From Dyella terrae (GTDB lineage: Bacteria > Pseudomonadota > Gammaproteobacteria > Xanthomonadales > Rhodanobacteraceae): a DNA stretch of 64,000 nucleotides. The translations under genes and the position numbers were made by a program. Under the pieces are notes generated by a model, which made no database searches, was not told where the DNA came from, and was given only the letters and a program-made list of their open reading frames with translations. Location: assembly GCF_022394535.1 (NCBI RefSeq), contig NZ_CP089414.1:2108001-2172000 (forward strand), read 5' to 3'. Every line of letters starts with the position of its first letter. Position 1 is the first letter of the stretch. Positions 48,552-56,010 of this stretch are shown here, piece after piece.

Positions 48552-49064
48552 TTGATCGAGCTTCCCGTAAGAGATCCGTGTGACCTTTGTGAAACGGCAG
48601 GTCGCAAAGAAAGATGGGCGATCATCGATGAGGGCGAGCATACGCTCACGGTGATAAATCCATTGCAGTTCGAAGTCGGCCAGTGTTGCGTCATCACGCG
48701 TCGGCATGTCGCTACGCTGCTCGACCTCTCTCTTCAGGAATGCGAGGCGATTATGGTCTCGGCAAAACGTGTCGCGCAGGCGCTGGTCAAAACGTATCAG
48801 CCCCTCGGCATACTCACGTTTCAAAACAACGGGGTCTTTAGTGGGCAAGAGACACCCCACTTCCACTTTCATGTTGTACCCCGGCAGATGGGAAGCAATT
48901 GGGGCGTGGGGCCGCCACAGCTCGCGACCTTCGAGGGTGCCGGGCGTCGGAGAGGAACAACACACGACGCGGGCGGAGATTCCCAGCGTCGAGTGCGAGT
49001 TCGAGTTTCTTCCGTGCAGCTTGCTGAGACCGCAGGTCTAATTCGTTCGAATCTGCCTGAGTAG
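48552..49064 (+). CDS. HIT-family nucleotide hydrolase/transferase
   Basis: About 170 residues. PCDLC..ERWAIIDEGEHTLTVINP and the catalytic histidine triad HFHFHVVPR are clear. HIT enzymes act on dinucleoside polyphosphates or nucleotidyl adducts. The chosen TTG start has GGAG 7 nt upstream and fits family alignment; an ATG at 48471 would add 27 unrelated residues. Between sites 33 and 34. Confidence 0.85.
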   Translation: MIELPVRDPCDLCETAGRKERWAIIDEGEHTLTVINPLQFEVGQCCVITRRHVATLLDLSLQECEAIMVSAKRVAQALVKTYQPLGILTFQNNGVFSGQETPHFHFHVVPRQMGSNWGVGPPQLATFEGAGRRRGTTHDAGGDSQRRVRVRVSSVQLAETAGLIRSNLPE

Positions 49065-49140
49065 CAAGGCTTTGGAACGTTGATCGGACTGCGACGGCTA
49101 GTGAAGCGCAGCTCTTCAGCTGTAGATGTTATGAAATGGG

Positions 49141-49164
49141 GTCCGCTTTCGACCCAGAGCAGAC
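49141..49164 (+). repeat. array site 34
   Basis: Arms GTCCGCT/AGCAGAC, spacer TTCGACCCAG. Confidence 0.9.
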
Positions 49165-49199
49165 CTTATGGCTCTCATTGACTAAACCACCGATCACTC

Positions 49200-49502
49200 A
49201 TGACCGACACGCATAGTTCAACGCTCTTTGATGCCGGAAAAATGCACTGGCGAGCCTTTGTGCTGGCGTGGATTTTTCCAGTCGTGTTCCTCTTCGGTGG
49301 GCTGACTGCGGATCGCTTGGGTTACCCGGCCCTCTTCTTCTTCGCCATTCTTCCACTGTTCTTTTGGAGCTTCGTGCGAGCCAGTAGTCCGTGGAGAAGG
49401 CGCGAAATTAGCTACTGGCACGGAATGTTTTGGAGTCTCGCCGTGCCCTTTACCATTTGGGCGATCGCAGTATTTATCCATTTGGCCTTTACTGAGGGCT
49501 GA
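49200..49502 (+). CDS. 100-aa membrane protein, hypothetical
   Basis: Three hydrophobic segments (AFVLAWIFPVVFLFGGL; ALFFFAILPLFFWSFV; SLAVPFTIWAIAVFIHLAF). Family not recognised. Between sites 34 and 35. Confidence 0.7.
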   Translation: MTDTHSSTLFDAGKMHWRAFVLAWIFPVVFLFGGLTADRLGYPALFFFAILPLFFWSFVRASSPWRRREISYWHGMFWSLAVPFTIWAIAVFIHLAFTEG

Positions 49503-49533
49503 GTTAGGGCGCGCTCGGCGTTAAAAAAGGTAC

Positions 49534-49557
49534 GTCCGCTACCGACCCAGAGCAGAC
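49534..49557 (+). repeat. array site 35
   Basis: Arms GTCCGCT/AGCAGAC, spacer ACCGACCCAG. Confidence 0.9.
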
Positions 49558-49661
49558 CTTTCAGAGACGAGCTTGAACTATCCCGCCAAGCTATCCGGTA
49601 AGCAGTTTGTAAGGCTAGGGGTACAACGTCTGGTTGCGTAGACGAGAAAGCGGCGGTGGGC

Positions 49662-49907
49662 ATGAGTTTGACGAGAGACCAGCTGTTCGAGCGGTTTGTG
49701 CAGCTCGACGCCGAGCTGATTAAGCTGAAAGCGGAAGGGCAGCCTGAGGAAGTCCTGTGGGAGGCATTCGAACGCCTAGCCCAAGTGCCATCGTCGGCAG
49801 TGGATCATCGGGATCGTGTTTGGTGGTGGGAGCAGCTTTACGCGACGATGGAACGCCACGGCCTGACCGAACTCAGCCGAGGGCATTTGCAGCACGAATT
49901 TCCTTGA
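49662..49907 (+). CDS. hypothetical helical protein
   Basis: 81 residues from MSLTRDQLFERFVQLDAEL, soluble and strongly helical; an in-frame GTG 6 bp upstream is possible. Family not recognised. Between sites 35 and 36. Confidence 0.65.
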   Translation: MSLTRDQLFERFVQLDAELIKLKAEGQPEEVLWEAFERLAQVPSSAVDHRDRVWWWEQLYATMERHGLTELSRGHLQHEFP

Positions 49908-49970
49908 GTCGCATGCACTTGCGAATACCACTCTCCCGTGCCAATTTGGCGGCCAAAGGGGGGGGGGGCG

Positions 49971-50084
49971 ATGTTGCTGGAAGTGCTAGCCAATGGAGTG
50001 GCCGTTGTTGCCGTGCTGTTTTTGGCGCGCCGTGGTGCCATCGATAACAGCCGGTTGCAGTCCCGCCGGACGCGGCGAGGATAG
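49971..50084 (+). CDS. possible 37-aa membrane peptide
   Basis: MLLEVLANGVAVVAVLFLARRG then a basic tail. An eleven-G run (49958-49968) ends 2 nt before the ATG and is the only candidate ribosome binding sequence. An intrinsic terminator follows at 50131. The peptide has no homologue I recognise, but the terminator supports a transcript ending here. Confidence 0.4.
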   Translation: MLLEVLANGVAVVAVLFLARRGAIDNSRLQSRRTRRG

Positions 50085-50130
50085 CTTTAGACAGTGCTCC
50101 TCTCTTAAGCCCAAGCCCAGTGCATCAATT

Positions 50131-50162
50131 GAGCCCCGAGCGGTCAAGCGGGGCTCTTCTTT
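50131..50162 (+). terminator. intrinsic terminator inside the right arm
   Basis: GAGCCCCG and CGGGGCTC arms with a 10-nt loop, followed by TTCTTT. It lies between the 49662 gene and site 36 and would divide the right arm into separate transcripts. Confidence 0.75.
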
Positions 50163-50178
50163 GTTGAGGGTGGCCAAG

Positions 50179-50202
50179 GCCCGGTTTCGACCCGAAGCGA
50201 AC
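50179..50202 (+). repeat. array site 36, degenerate
   Basis: Arms GCCCGGT/AGCGAAC, spacer TTCGACCCGA; the core is intact. Confidence 0.7.
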
Positions 50203-50326
50203 GCGGAAGTAATGTTGGGATTCCGTGTATAGAAGTCTTTTCCCACCGGCATCCTACTTCCCACACTGGGCTTAGCAAAGATTTGAATTAGGAATTACCG
50301 ACTCCCTTTTGCAAAAGGCCTCCCTG

Positions 50327-50602
50327 ATGTCGAAGATCACTGCGTGGATCGGTGGCTGTATCTTTGTAATTAACGGCATTTGCAGGACATATATAGAGTT
50401 CGAGGTGAAACGGCTAGGGACGCTAGTGCCCGACGCAATCCATGTCCATCGCGTACATTTCCGCGGCGTCGGTGACTACTATCTGAGCCCTCTAGTGGGT
50501 ATCTACTGTGATTGGTGGATGTTGATATGGCTTGTGGGCCTCATCCTGTTCTTCACAGCGGCATCGCCAAGCAATGTTGCATCGCGGGATCGCAACACAT
50601 AG
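50327..50602 (+). CDS. membrane protein, hypothetical
   Basis: 91 residues from MSKITAWIGGCIFVINGICR, with a second helix WWMLIWLVGLILFFTAA. No strong ribosome binding site; a TTG at 50309 is an alternative. Family not recognised. Between sites 36 and 37. Confidence 0.6.
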   Translation: MSKITAWIGGCIFVINGICRTYIEFEVKRLGTLVPDAIHVHRVHFRGVGDYYLSPLVGIYCDWWMLIWLVGLILFFTAASPSNVASRDRNT

Positions 50603-50643
50603 CGAAGTCGTGATCTGAAATTTGATGATGGGCAAATGCGATT

Positions 50644-50667
50644 GTCTGCTTCCGACCCGAAGCGGAC
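50644..50667 (+). repeat. array site 37
   Basis: Arms GTCTGCT/AGCGGAC, spacer TCCGACCCGA. Confidence 0.9.
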
Positions 50668-50718
50668 ATGGCAAGTAGGCCCCTTGGCTAAAACAGCTAA
50701 CGAAATGCGAGAAGGACC

Positions 50719-51270
50719 TTGACCCTCACCTTTGATCAGACATTCTCAGCCGACGAGGTCAGCCCTCTACCTCCGCCTGCGTTGATCAGTGCACTTGTGC
50801 CGTCAGCAGGTCGGTTCAATGAAGGTCTCTTTTCTGTACTCGACCACTCGCTGTCAACTCAGGTGCTTCGCTCTTGGCGCTGGCTTCTGGGCCAAGATGC
50901 GATTGCCTTGGTTGCGAGCAGCGTGGGAGACCTCTTTTTTTGGTCAGAGAAGTACTCGGGGATCTACTTCTTGGAGGTCCAGCGTGGAAGCTCGACATTT
51001 GTCGGAACGGATCTCGAATGGTTCTTCACTAACTTCATTACAGTTGGGGAGATCTTGGATGAAGTTCTCCATCGCCCCCTTTTTGTGAGCTTGTGTGATC
51101 GCTTACAACCTCCTCGCTATGGGGAATGCTTCATAGCCGAACCTTGGCAGCGGCTGGGCGGCAGCGGCGCTGTGGACACGTACGAAAAAGGCTCGCTGGA
51201 TGTCTACACAAATCTTCTGGGTCAGGCTGTCGAGATAGCGATGACGGCTGAGCGGGCAAGGCGCCGCTAA
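50719..51270 (+). CDS. Tdi1/DUF1851-like T6SS immunity protein
   Basis: 183 residues from a TTG with GAAGGA upstream. FNEGLFSVLDHSLSTQVLRSW, ALVASSVGDLFFWSEKYSGIYFLEVQRG and the C-terminal AEPWQRLGGSG follow the GAD/DUF1851 immunity layout described for Tdi1, which protects against a type VI DNase effector. No effector gene is adjacent. Between sites 37 and 38. Confidence 0.72.
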   Translation: MTLTFDQTFSADEVSPLPPPALISALVPSAGRFNEGLFSVLDHSLSTQVLRSWRWLLGQDAIALVASSVGDLFFWSEKYSGIYFLEVQRGSSTFVGTDLEWFFTNFITVGEILDEVLHRPLFVSLCDRLQPPRYGECFIAEPWQRLGGSGAVDTYEKGSLDVYTNLLGQAVEIAMTAERARRR

Positions 51271-51281
51271 CCGTTCGTAAT

Positions 51282-51305
51282 GTCCGCTTCCGACCCTAAG
51301 CGGAC
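51282..51305 (+). repeat. array site 38
   Basis: Arms GTCCGCT/AGCGGAC, spacer TCCGACCCTA. Confidence 0.9.
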
Positions 51306-51352
51306 CTTCCTAAGGTGAAACACGGTAGTCTGCCAATCTGGTCAAGGATTCG

Positions 51353-51826
51353 ATGATGGTGATGCAGTCTGAGGCAATTGCGGCCGTAGACGAGGCCTTC
51401 GGTTTTCTGGCGAAGCCTGATCATTTCACGAACTTCACGCATTGCGGTGAGTGCGCGGAGCATGACGAGCTTCTAAGAAATCGCAATCGTGAGACGCTCA
51501 CATTTCAAGACGTTGGAAATCCCGGGTGGGAACCAATGTGCTTTTCAAGCGCCGAAGGCATGGCGTTCTACATGCCTTCGCTTGCTCGGCTAGCGTTTAC
51601 CGATCCGCCTTACGGGTATGACTGGTACGGCTACCAACTGCTATTTCATCTCTATTCCGGCGGGCTAGACAATAAGCTTTATACGTACTGCAATGCGGCA
51701 CAGAGAGCTGCGATTGCGGTCCTTATAGGTGCGATGATTGAGCTGAAAACCGCTGAAATCGAAGCGACTGGCAGCGAAGATGAATTTCTTCGGGCATACC
51801 AAATTTGGGCGCACGGAAAAGCTTGA
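51353..51826 (+). CDS. hypothetical cytoplasmic protein
   Basis: 157 residues. FTHCGECAEHDELLRNRNRETL and LGNPGWEPMCF-like text (DVGNPGWEPMCFSSAEGMAFYMPSL) form a recognisable conserved block in small uncharacterised proteins. The CGEC..H could bind metal. Several ATGs are near the start. Between sites 38 and 39. Confidence 0.7.
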   Translation: MMVMQSEAIAAVDEAFGFLAKPDHFTNFTHCGECAEHDELLRNRNRETLTFQDVGNPGWEPMCFSSAEGMAFYMPSLARLAFTDPPYGYDWYGYQLLFHLYSGGLDNKLYTYCNAAQRAAIAVLIGAMIELKTAEIEATGSEDEFLRAYQIWAHGKA

Positions 51827-51851
51827 AGTATCGATGGACTGGCTGCGGCGC

Positions 51852-51875
51852 GTCCGCTCCCGACCCAGGGGGCAG
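51852..51875 (+). repeat. array site 39, 3' arm degraded
   Basis: Arm GTCCGCT and spacer CCCGACCCAG are normal; the second arm reads GGGGCAG, with an apparent one-base deletion compared with site 11. Confidence 0.7.
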
Positions 51876-51892
51876 ATTTCAAGGGGGAAAAC

Positions 51893-52165
51893 ATGGCCGA
51901 GAAGGATGACAGCTGGCTCACCGATCAGGCAGATCACCTAATCGGCGTCACGCTTATACATCGCGAATGGACTCAGGCCTCCGTCCGTGACGATCATGAC
52001 CATTGCGCACTCTGTTGGGCCAAGTTCGCGAGGCTTGATCTGCCTGGCGAACTGCATGTTGGGTGGTGTACATCGGATGGGCGGCACTGGGTCTGCCAGC
52101 AGTGTGTCGATGACTTTAAGGTTCGTTTTCAGTGGATTTTGAACGACAACCTTGCGATTGATTGA
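51893..52165 (+). CDS. cysteine/histidine-rich cassette protein, copy in right arm
   Basis: 90 residues, homologous along its whole length to the 32123 product in the left arm (MAEKDDSWLTDQADHLIGVTL identical). It keeps HDHCALCWAKF and HWVCQQC. The DNA similarity includes AGGGGGAAAAC before the ATG. Function unknown. Between sites 39 and 40. Confidence 0.8.
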   Translation: MAEKDDSWLTDQADHLIGVTLIHREWTQASVRDDHDHCALCWAKFARLDLPGELHVGWCTSDGRHWVCQQCVDDFKVRFQWILNDNLAID

Positions 52166-52168
52166 AAC

Positions 52169-52192
52169 GTCCGCTTCCGGCCCGAAGCGGAT
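52169..52192 (+). repeat. array site 40
   Basis: Arms GTCCGCT/AGCGGAT, spacer TCCGGCCCGA; 3 nt after the stop. Confidence 0.85.
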
Positions 52193-52256
52193 ATCGGCCA
52201 TTGAGCGTCAGGCTCCATGAGATGCAAAGAAAAGCCCGAAATTTCACAGGTGCCAA

Positions 52257-52571
52257 ATGATCAAGTATCCCGTGGTGGACATCGGCGAGCTGCGTAGGAT
52301 CGTGAGCGATCTCTTGGACCACGTTGAGGCCATAAACGGCCGCGAACTTCGCCTTGACCAGGATTACTACTGGAATGTCGACAGCGATCTTTTGTATGAC
52401 ATGGCCAAAGACGTGCCAAAGGCTGATCTGGTTGGAAGCCTTGGCGACAGCTGGGAATTCCTCCTCAACCTTCGAAAGCAGGAAGGTGATATCAAGGTTG
52501 AGGGGCCTTCGCTCATGCTTATCCATGCTGCGCCGCTATTGCGCTACATCGGAGAGAAGGTCGGTCAGTAG
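52257..52571 (+). CDS. hypothetical cytoplasmic protein
   Basis: 104 residues (MIKYPVVDIGELRRIVSDLLDHVE), soluble. DQDYYWNVDSDLLYDM resembles small proteins of unknown function seen near immunity genes. Between sites 40 and 41. Confidence 0.65.
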   Translation: MIKYPVVDIGELRRIVSDLLDHVEAINGRELRLDQDYYWNVDSDLLYDMAKDVPKADLVGSLGDSWEFLLNLRKQEGDIKVEGPSLMLIHAAPLLRYIGEKVGQ

Positions 52572-52583
52572 CAAGTGCAAAAT

Positions 52584-52607
52584 GTCCGCTTCCGACCCAC
52601 AGCGGAC
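52584..52607 (+). repeat. array site 41
   Basis: Arms GTCCGCT/AGCGGAC, spacer TCCGACCCAC. Confidence 0.9.
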
Positions 52608-52620
52608 CTAACCGTGTGAT

Positions 52621-52644
52621 GTCCGCTTCCGAGCCATTGATGTC
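52621..52644 (+). repeat. array site 42, half-site
   Basis: GTCCGCTTCCGAGCC is kept but the right arm is missing. It lies 13 nt after site 41 with no gene between. Confidence 0.65.
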
Positions 52645-52673
52645 GTTCGCCGAATTTCGCATAAGGGGCTTTG

Positions 52674-53924
52674 ATGTCACTAGATACGACTGAGGAAGCA
52701 GGTTTATCGACCAAGAGCGTGGTTAAGCCAGTCAATGCGAAGGACCGCATTCACGCCATTGACATGCTTAGAGGAATCGCCCTATTCGGCGTGCTCGCGG
52801 TGAATTTGGTCGAAGAGTTCCGGGTATCACTGTTCCAGCAGTTTCTTCCTACACAGCCCTTGCTATCACCGATCGACAGCACGCTTCAGAATTTTATCTC
52901 GATATTTTTGGAGATGAAGGCGTTCGCATTGTTCTCGATCCTGTTTGGCGTGGGGCTGGCCATCCAGTCGGAACGCCTGGGGAATAGCGGATCTCGATTG
53001 CGTCTACTCATGCGGCGTTTGCTTGCGTTGCTGGCGATCGGTCTAGTTCATCTTCTACTTATTTGGAACGGCGACATCCTGACTGAGTATGCTTTGGCCG
53101 GATTCGTGGTGTTGCCGCTGCTGTGGCTACCCACTTGGAGCACAGCGCTTGCCGCATTTGGGCTACTGGCGCTCTACATCGCCATGCCGGCACTCCCCAT
53201 ACCAATCCCTTGGCCCTCTTTGGCCATGATGCAGCAGCACGTGCTCGAGGCGAATAGCGTTTATGCAACCGGTTCGTACGGGCAAATCCTGCGTTTCAGC
53301 TGGAACGAACTTCCCTATGTCCTACCATTGCATGAGTTCGTGTTCTCTCGCACGTTAGGACTGTTCGCGGTGGGCATGTTGGCATGGCGTGCCGGCGTGC
53401 TGCGGAGCCCTCACCGGCATAAAGCCCTTCTGCTTGTCGTGATCGGCCTTGGCTTGACGCTGGGGCTTCTCCTGAATTCGTCCGCTACGATTCACGCCGT
53501 TACGTCGTGGAATATGCCCGCTGTAACAGCCTCATGTCTTTCCAACGCCGCAGGCATTTTCATGGGGTTGGGCTATGCGGCAGCAGTTATTTCGCTGGTT
53601 GAGTTCACGAGTGCTCGGAGTGTCCTTGGCGTATTCGCTCCGCTTGGACGCATGGCATTTACGAACTATCTGTTGCAATCCGTGATCTTCAGCTGGGTAT
53701 TTTTCGGCTACGGACTCGGCTATTTCGGGCGATTCGGATTAGCGGGGACTTTGCTCTTCGGAACCGTGGTCTACGGGAGCCAAATGGTGTTTAGCGTCTG
53801 GTGGCTGCGCCGATACCGATTTGGGCCCATCGAGTGGCTATGGAGGACGCTGATGTACGGGGTACGCCAGCCGATGGCTATTAGCCACGACATTATAAGA
53901 GGAGCGGCTCGCACCTCGATCTAA
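52674..53924 (+). CDS. DUF418 (YeiB-like) membrane protein
   Basis: 416 residues, about ten hydrophobic helices. The N-terminal RIHAIDMLRGIALFGVLAVNLVE and C-terminal GRMAFTNYLLQSVIFSWVF..GPIEWLWRTL are DUF418 landmarks. The family is an acyltransferase-3-like transporter group of unclear role. AAGGGG precedes the ATG; a TTG lies 3 bp upstream. The largest right-arm cassette, between sites 42 and 43. Confidence 0.9.
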   Translation: MSLDTTEEAGLSTKSVVKPVNAKDRIHAIDMLRGIALFGVLAVNLVEEFRVSLFQQFLPTQPLLSPIDSTLQNFISIFLEMKAFALFSILFGVGLAIQSERLGNSGSRLRLLMRRLLALLAIGLVHLLLIWNGDILTEYALAGFVVLPLLWLPTWSTALAAFGLLALYIAMPALPIPIPWPSLAMMQQHVLEANSVYATGSYGQILRFSWNELPYVLPLHEFVFSRTLGLFAVGMLAWRAGVLRSPHRHKALLLVVIGLGLTLGLLLNSSATIHAVTSWNMPAVTASCLSNAAGIFMGLGYAAAVISLVEFTSARSVLGVFAPLGRMAFTNYLLQSVIFSWVFFGYGLGYFGRFGLAGTLLFGTVVYGSQMVFSVWWLRRYRFGPIEWLWRTLMYGVRQPMAISHDIIRGAARTSI

Positions 53925-53944
53925 CGTAGGATTCGCGTCAATGG

Positions 53945-53968
53945 GTCCGCTTGCGACCCGGAGCAGAC
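53945..53968 (+). repeat. array site 43
   Basis: Arms GTCCGCT/AGCAGAC, spacer TGCGACCCGG. Confidence 0.85.
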
Positions 53969-54007
53969 ATGGCCGTGCCGTCCTAACAAGAGATTGGAGA
54001 TCATCCG

Positions 54008-54310
54008 TTGAAGCCGAGCACTAGCGCGAACCTCGCTTTAGCCCTAATCCTCGTTGGGTGGTTTCTTATGGGCTACGGATACCTGATGTCGATACGGGAC
54101 TTCAGTCGTACCAGTCCTGGGGACTGGCAAGCGGCTTACTACGCAAGAGCGACGCTGATGACAGGTGTAGGGCTTGCTGTTGCGGCACTCTCGCTTTGGC
54201 TTTCTGGCCTTGCATTTCACGGTGCCAAGCGCAGAGCCATCGCCGTTGCAGGTTTATTTTTCTTGCCTTTTGGCGTGGTTGTTGCCGGATTCGCCCGGAA
54301 TGCCCTCTGA
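54008..54310 (+). CDS. 100-aa membrane protein, hypothetical
   Basis: TTG start with TTGGAG upstream. Three hydrophobic segments (LALALILVGWFLMGYGYLM; VGLAVAALSLWLSGLAF; AVAGLFFLPFGVVVAGF). Family not recognised. Between sites 43 and 44. Confidence 0.68.
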   Translation: MKPSTSANLALALILVGWFLMGYGYLMSIRDFSRTSPGDWQAAYYARATLMTGVGLAVAALSLWLSGLAFHGAKRRAIAVAGLFFLPFGVVVAGFARNAL

Positions 54311-54330
54311 GGCCAGCATTAGTAACCAAC

Positions 54331-54354
54331 GTCCGCATCCGACCCGGAGGGGAC
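54331..54354 (+). repeat. array site 44
   Basis: Arms GTCCGCA/AGGGGAC, spacer TCCGACCCGG. Confidence 0.8.
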
Positions 54355-54394
54355 CTTTCCACAGCCATGTTTTGCGAATGAAACAGGGGTAGTG

Positions 54395-54700
54395 ATGGAC
54401 TATGTAGAGAGCGTGTTGGCCAGAGCAGTCATCGTTCACTGTGAGTCCGACGGGCTGCGTGAGAGGCTCGAAGGAACGACGATGCCAGGCACTCAATCGG
54501 TTGCTATCGCTTATTCCGGCAAGCCAGAACTGGCCAACGTTTTGACGTCCCTGCAATCCCTGAAAGTACCGTTCGTATCCGCAGGTCCCAATCCGCCCTC
54601 CGACGTGTTTGAGCTTCTTGCGGCTGAGGGACTAGTTGCCGGTTCGGTCGACCGCGTCTTCTGGCGGAGTCCAGGCGAGCCCATTGTTGAACGCCTGTAA
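54395..54700 (+). CDS. hypothetical cytoplasmic protein
   Basis: 101 residues from MDYVESVLARAVIVHCESDGL with AGGGGTAG upstream. Alternating helix and strand segments (SVAIAYSGKPELANVLTSLQSL, VPFVSAGPNPP). Family not recognised. Between sites 44 and 45. Confidence 0.65.
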   Translation: MDYVESVLARAVIVHCESDGLRERLEGTTMPGTQSVAIAYSGKPELANVLTSLQSLKVPFVSAGPNPPSDVFELLAAEGLVAGSVDRVFWRSPGEPIVERL

Positions 54701-54716
54701 CCGCGATACGAAATAC

Positions 54717-54740
54717 GTCCGCTTCCGACCCAAAGCAGAC
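54717..54740 (+). repeat. array site 45
   Basis: Arms GTCCGCT/AGCAGAC, spacer TCCGACCCAA. Confidence 0.9.
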
Positions 54741-54864
54741 ATCGCCGTCACGGGCATTGCCCGTTGAGTCTGGGGCGAAAGTCCTTGGCGTCTTACAAGG
54801 GGAACCTTGCCGCTAATACCGGCACCCGGTTCAAAGGGGACGTTCTGACATATGGAGCCTTGTA

Positions 54865-55653
54865 ATGAGATCTGTAGGGCGCTTAGCGAGTGTGGTCGGC
54901 TTGATGTCATGCGCGGTTTCGGCGCACGCCGGCTGGTATGTCATCCGCAACTATGAAGGGCAAGTTGGCAGCTTGCCGATACACGCCTCGCTTCAGAGTT
55001 ACACCTTTGGTTCCGGACAGAATCTGGAAGGAAGCTACTACTACGACAGTCATCGCGCCCCGATCCCGCTTTACGGAAAGGCCACCGGAGGCGTGATCGC
55101 TCTATGTGAAGTCCATAACGCGGCTGAGTTCGACAAGCACATAGCTACGGGCGCGGCATTTTCTGCCGACACCTGTCCGTTTCAACTCGCGGCAGACGGC
55201 GACCATTTGCGTGGAACATGGAGCGATGGCGCCCACCGCTATGATGTTGCCCTGAAGGAAGTCGGCGCGTTAGACGATACGTCGTCAACCGCCAACATCC
55301 ACGGCGAGTTGGTCATCCCCTATTGGGGGCAAACCGCGACGCACGGTTTTTTCGGCATCTACAGGAAGGTCGGCGACGGCTTGCTCGTCGATCACATTGA
55401 CGTGGTCAACAAACGAACGGGAAAGACCGATCAGGTCATCTGGACCGGAAAAGCGGGTAAAGCCCTGGATCAAGAGGCACAGGATTGCTATTTTGGCTTC
55501 TACATGACGCCGATTTACATGAACGTTCAGAGTGATGGAGAGGCTGGCTCAGTTCAATTGAATTGCTACACCAAGAGCTCTCCGGACCAAGTGATACACC
55601 TTCAACTTGATTCCAAAACCGGGCGCTACCGGTCCTTGCATGCTGGAATCTGA
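54865..55653 (+). CDS. secreted hypothetical protein
   Basis: 262 residues with a signal peptide (LASVVGLMSCAVSAHAG). The mature domain is beta-rich: LEGSYYYDSHRAPIPLYGKATGG recalls proteins of the lysozyme-inhibitor or META-like secreted type, but the family is not certain. GGAG lies upstream. Between sites 45 and 46. Confidence 0.75.
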   Translation: MRSVGRLASVVGLMSCAVSAHAGWYVIRNYEGQVGSLPIHASLQSYTFGSGQNLEGSYYYDSHRAPIPLYGKATGGVIALCEVHNAAEFDKHIATGAAFSADTCPFQLAADGDHLRGTWSDGAHRYDVALKEVGALDDTSSTANIHGELVIPYWGQTATHGFFGIYRKVGDGLLVDHIDVVNKRTGKTDQVIWTGKAGKALDQEAQDCYFGFYMTPIYMNVQSDGEAGSVQLNCYTKSSPDQVIHLQLDSKTGRYRSLHAGI

Positions 55654-55692
55654 CGCCGCTCGGCCAAGGCTGATGATGTGACTTTCAGTAGT

Positions 55693-55716
55693 GTCTGCTA
55701 TCGACCCGAAGCGGTC
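55693..55716 (+). repeat. array site 46
   Basis: Arms GTCTGCT/AGCGGTC, spacer ATCGACCCGA. Same as site 29 from 55701 onwards. Confidence 0.9.
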
Positions 55717-55793
55717 CTACTTCATAGTGCATCAGTCACGAAGCCAGGCTTTGAAGGATCGGTTTACGATGCCTGTCAAACTGGGAGGTCGAT

Positions 55794-56009
55794 ATGAGCA
55801 AGCGCCTGATCATGAATCTTGTAGCGGTTTGTCTGGCCGTCTTATCGCTCTATTGTGGGCTTACGGCCACAGATCCTTACGCGGTCGCCGCCGGTTCCGT
55901 CGGAGTCACGAGTTGGACCAAAGTTTCACTTTCCATCGTGTTTGGCCTGGCAGCGTTCATTGCGCTTTGGGTTTCTTCGAAGATCAGCGCGAAAGTGCCG
56001 CAGGGCTAA
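55794..56009 (+). CDS. 71-aa membrane protein, duplicated cassette copy B
   Basis: Same protein as at 46037 except Tyr for His at residue 20. It is the last cassette of the right arm, 9.8 kb from copy A. Between sites 46 and 47. Confidence 0.75.
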   Translation: MSKRLIMNLVAVCLAVLSLYCGLTATDPYAVAAGSVGVTSWTKVSLSIVFGLAAFIALWVSSKISAKVPQG

Positions 56010-56010
56010 G

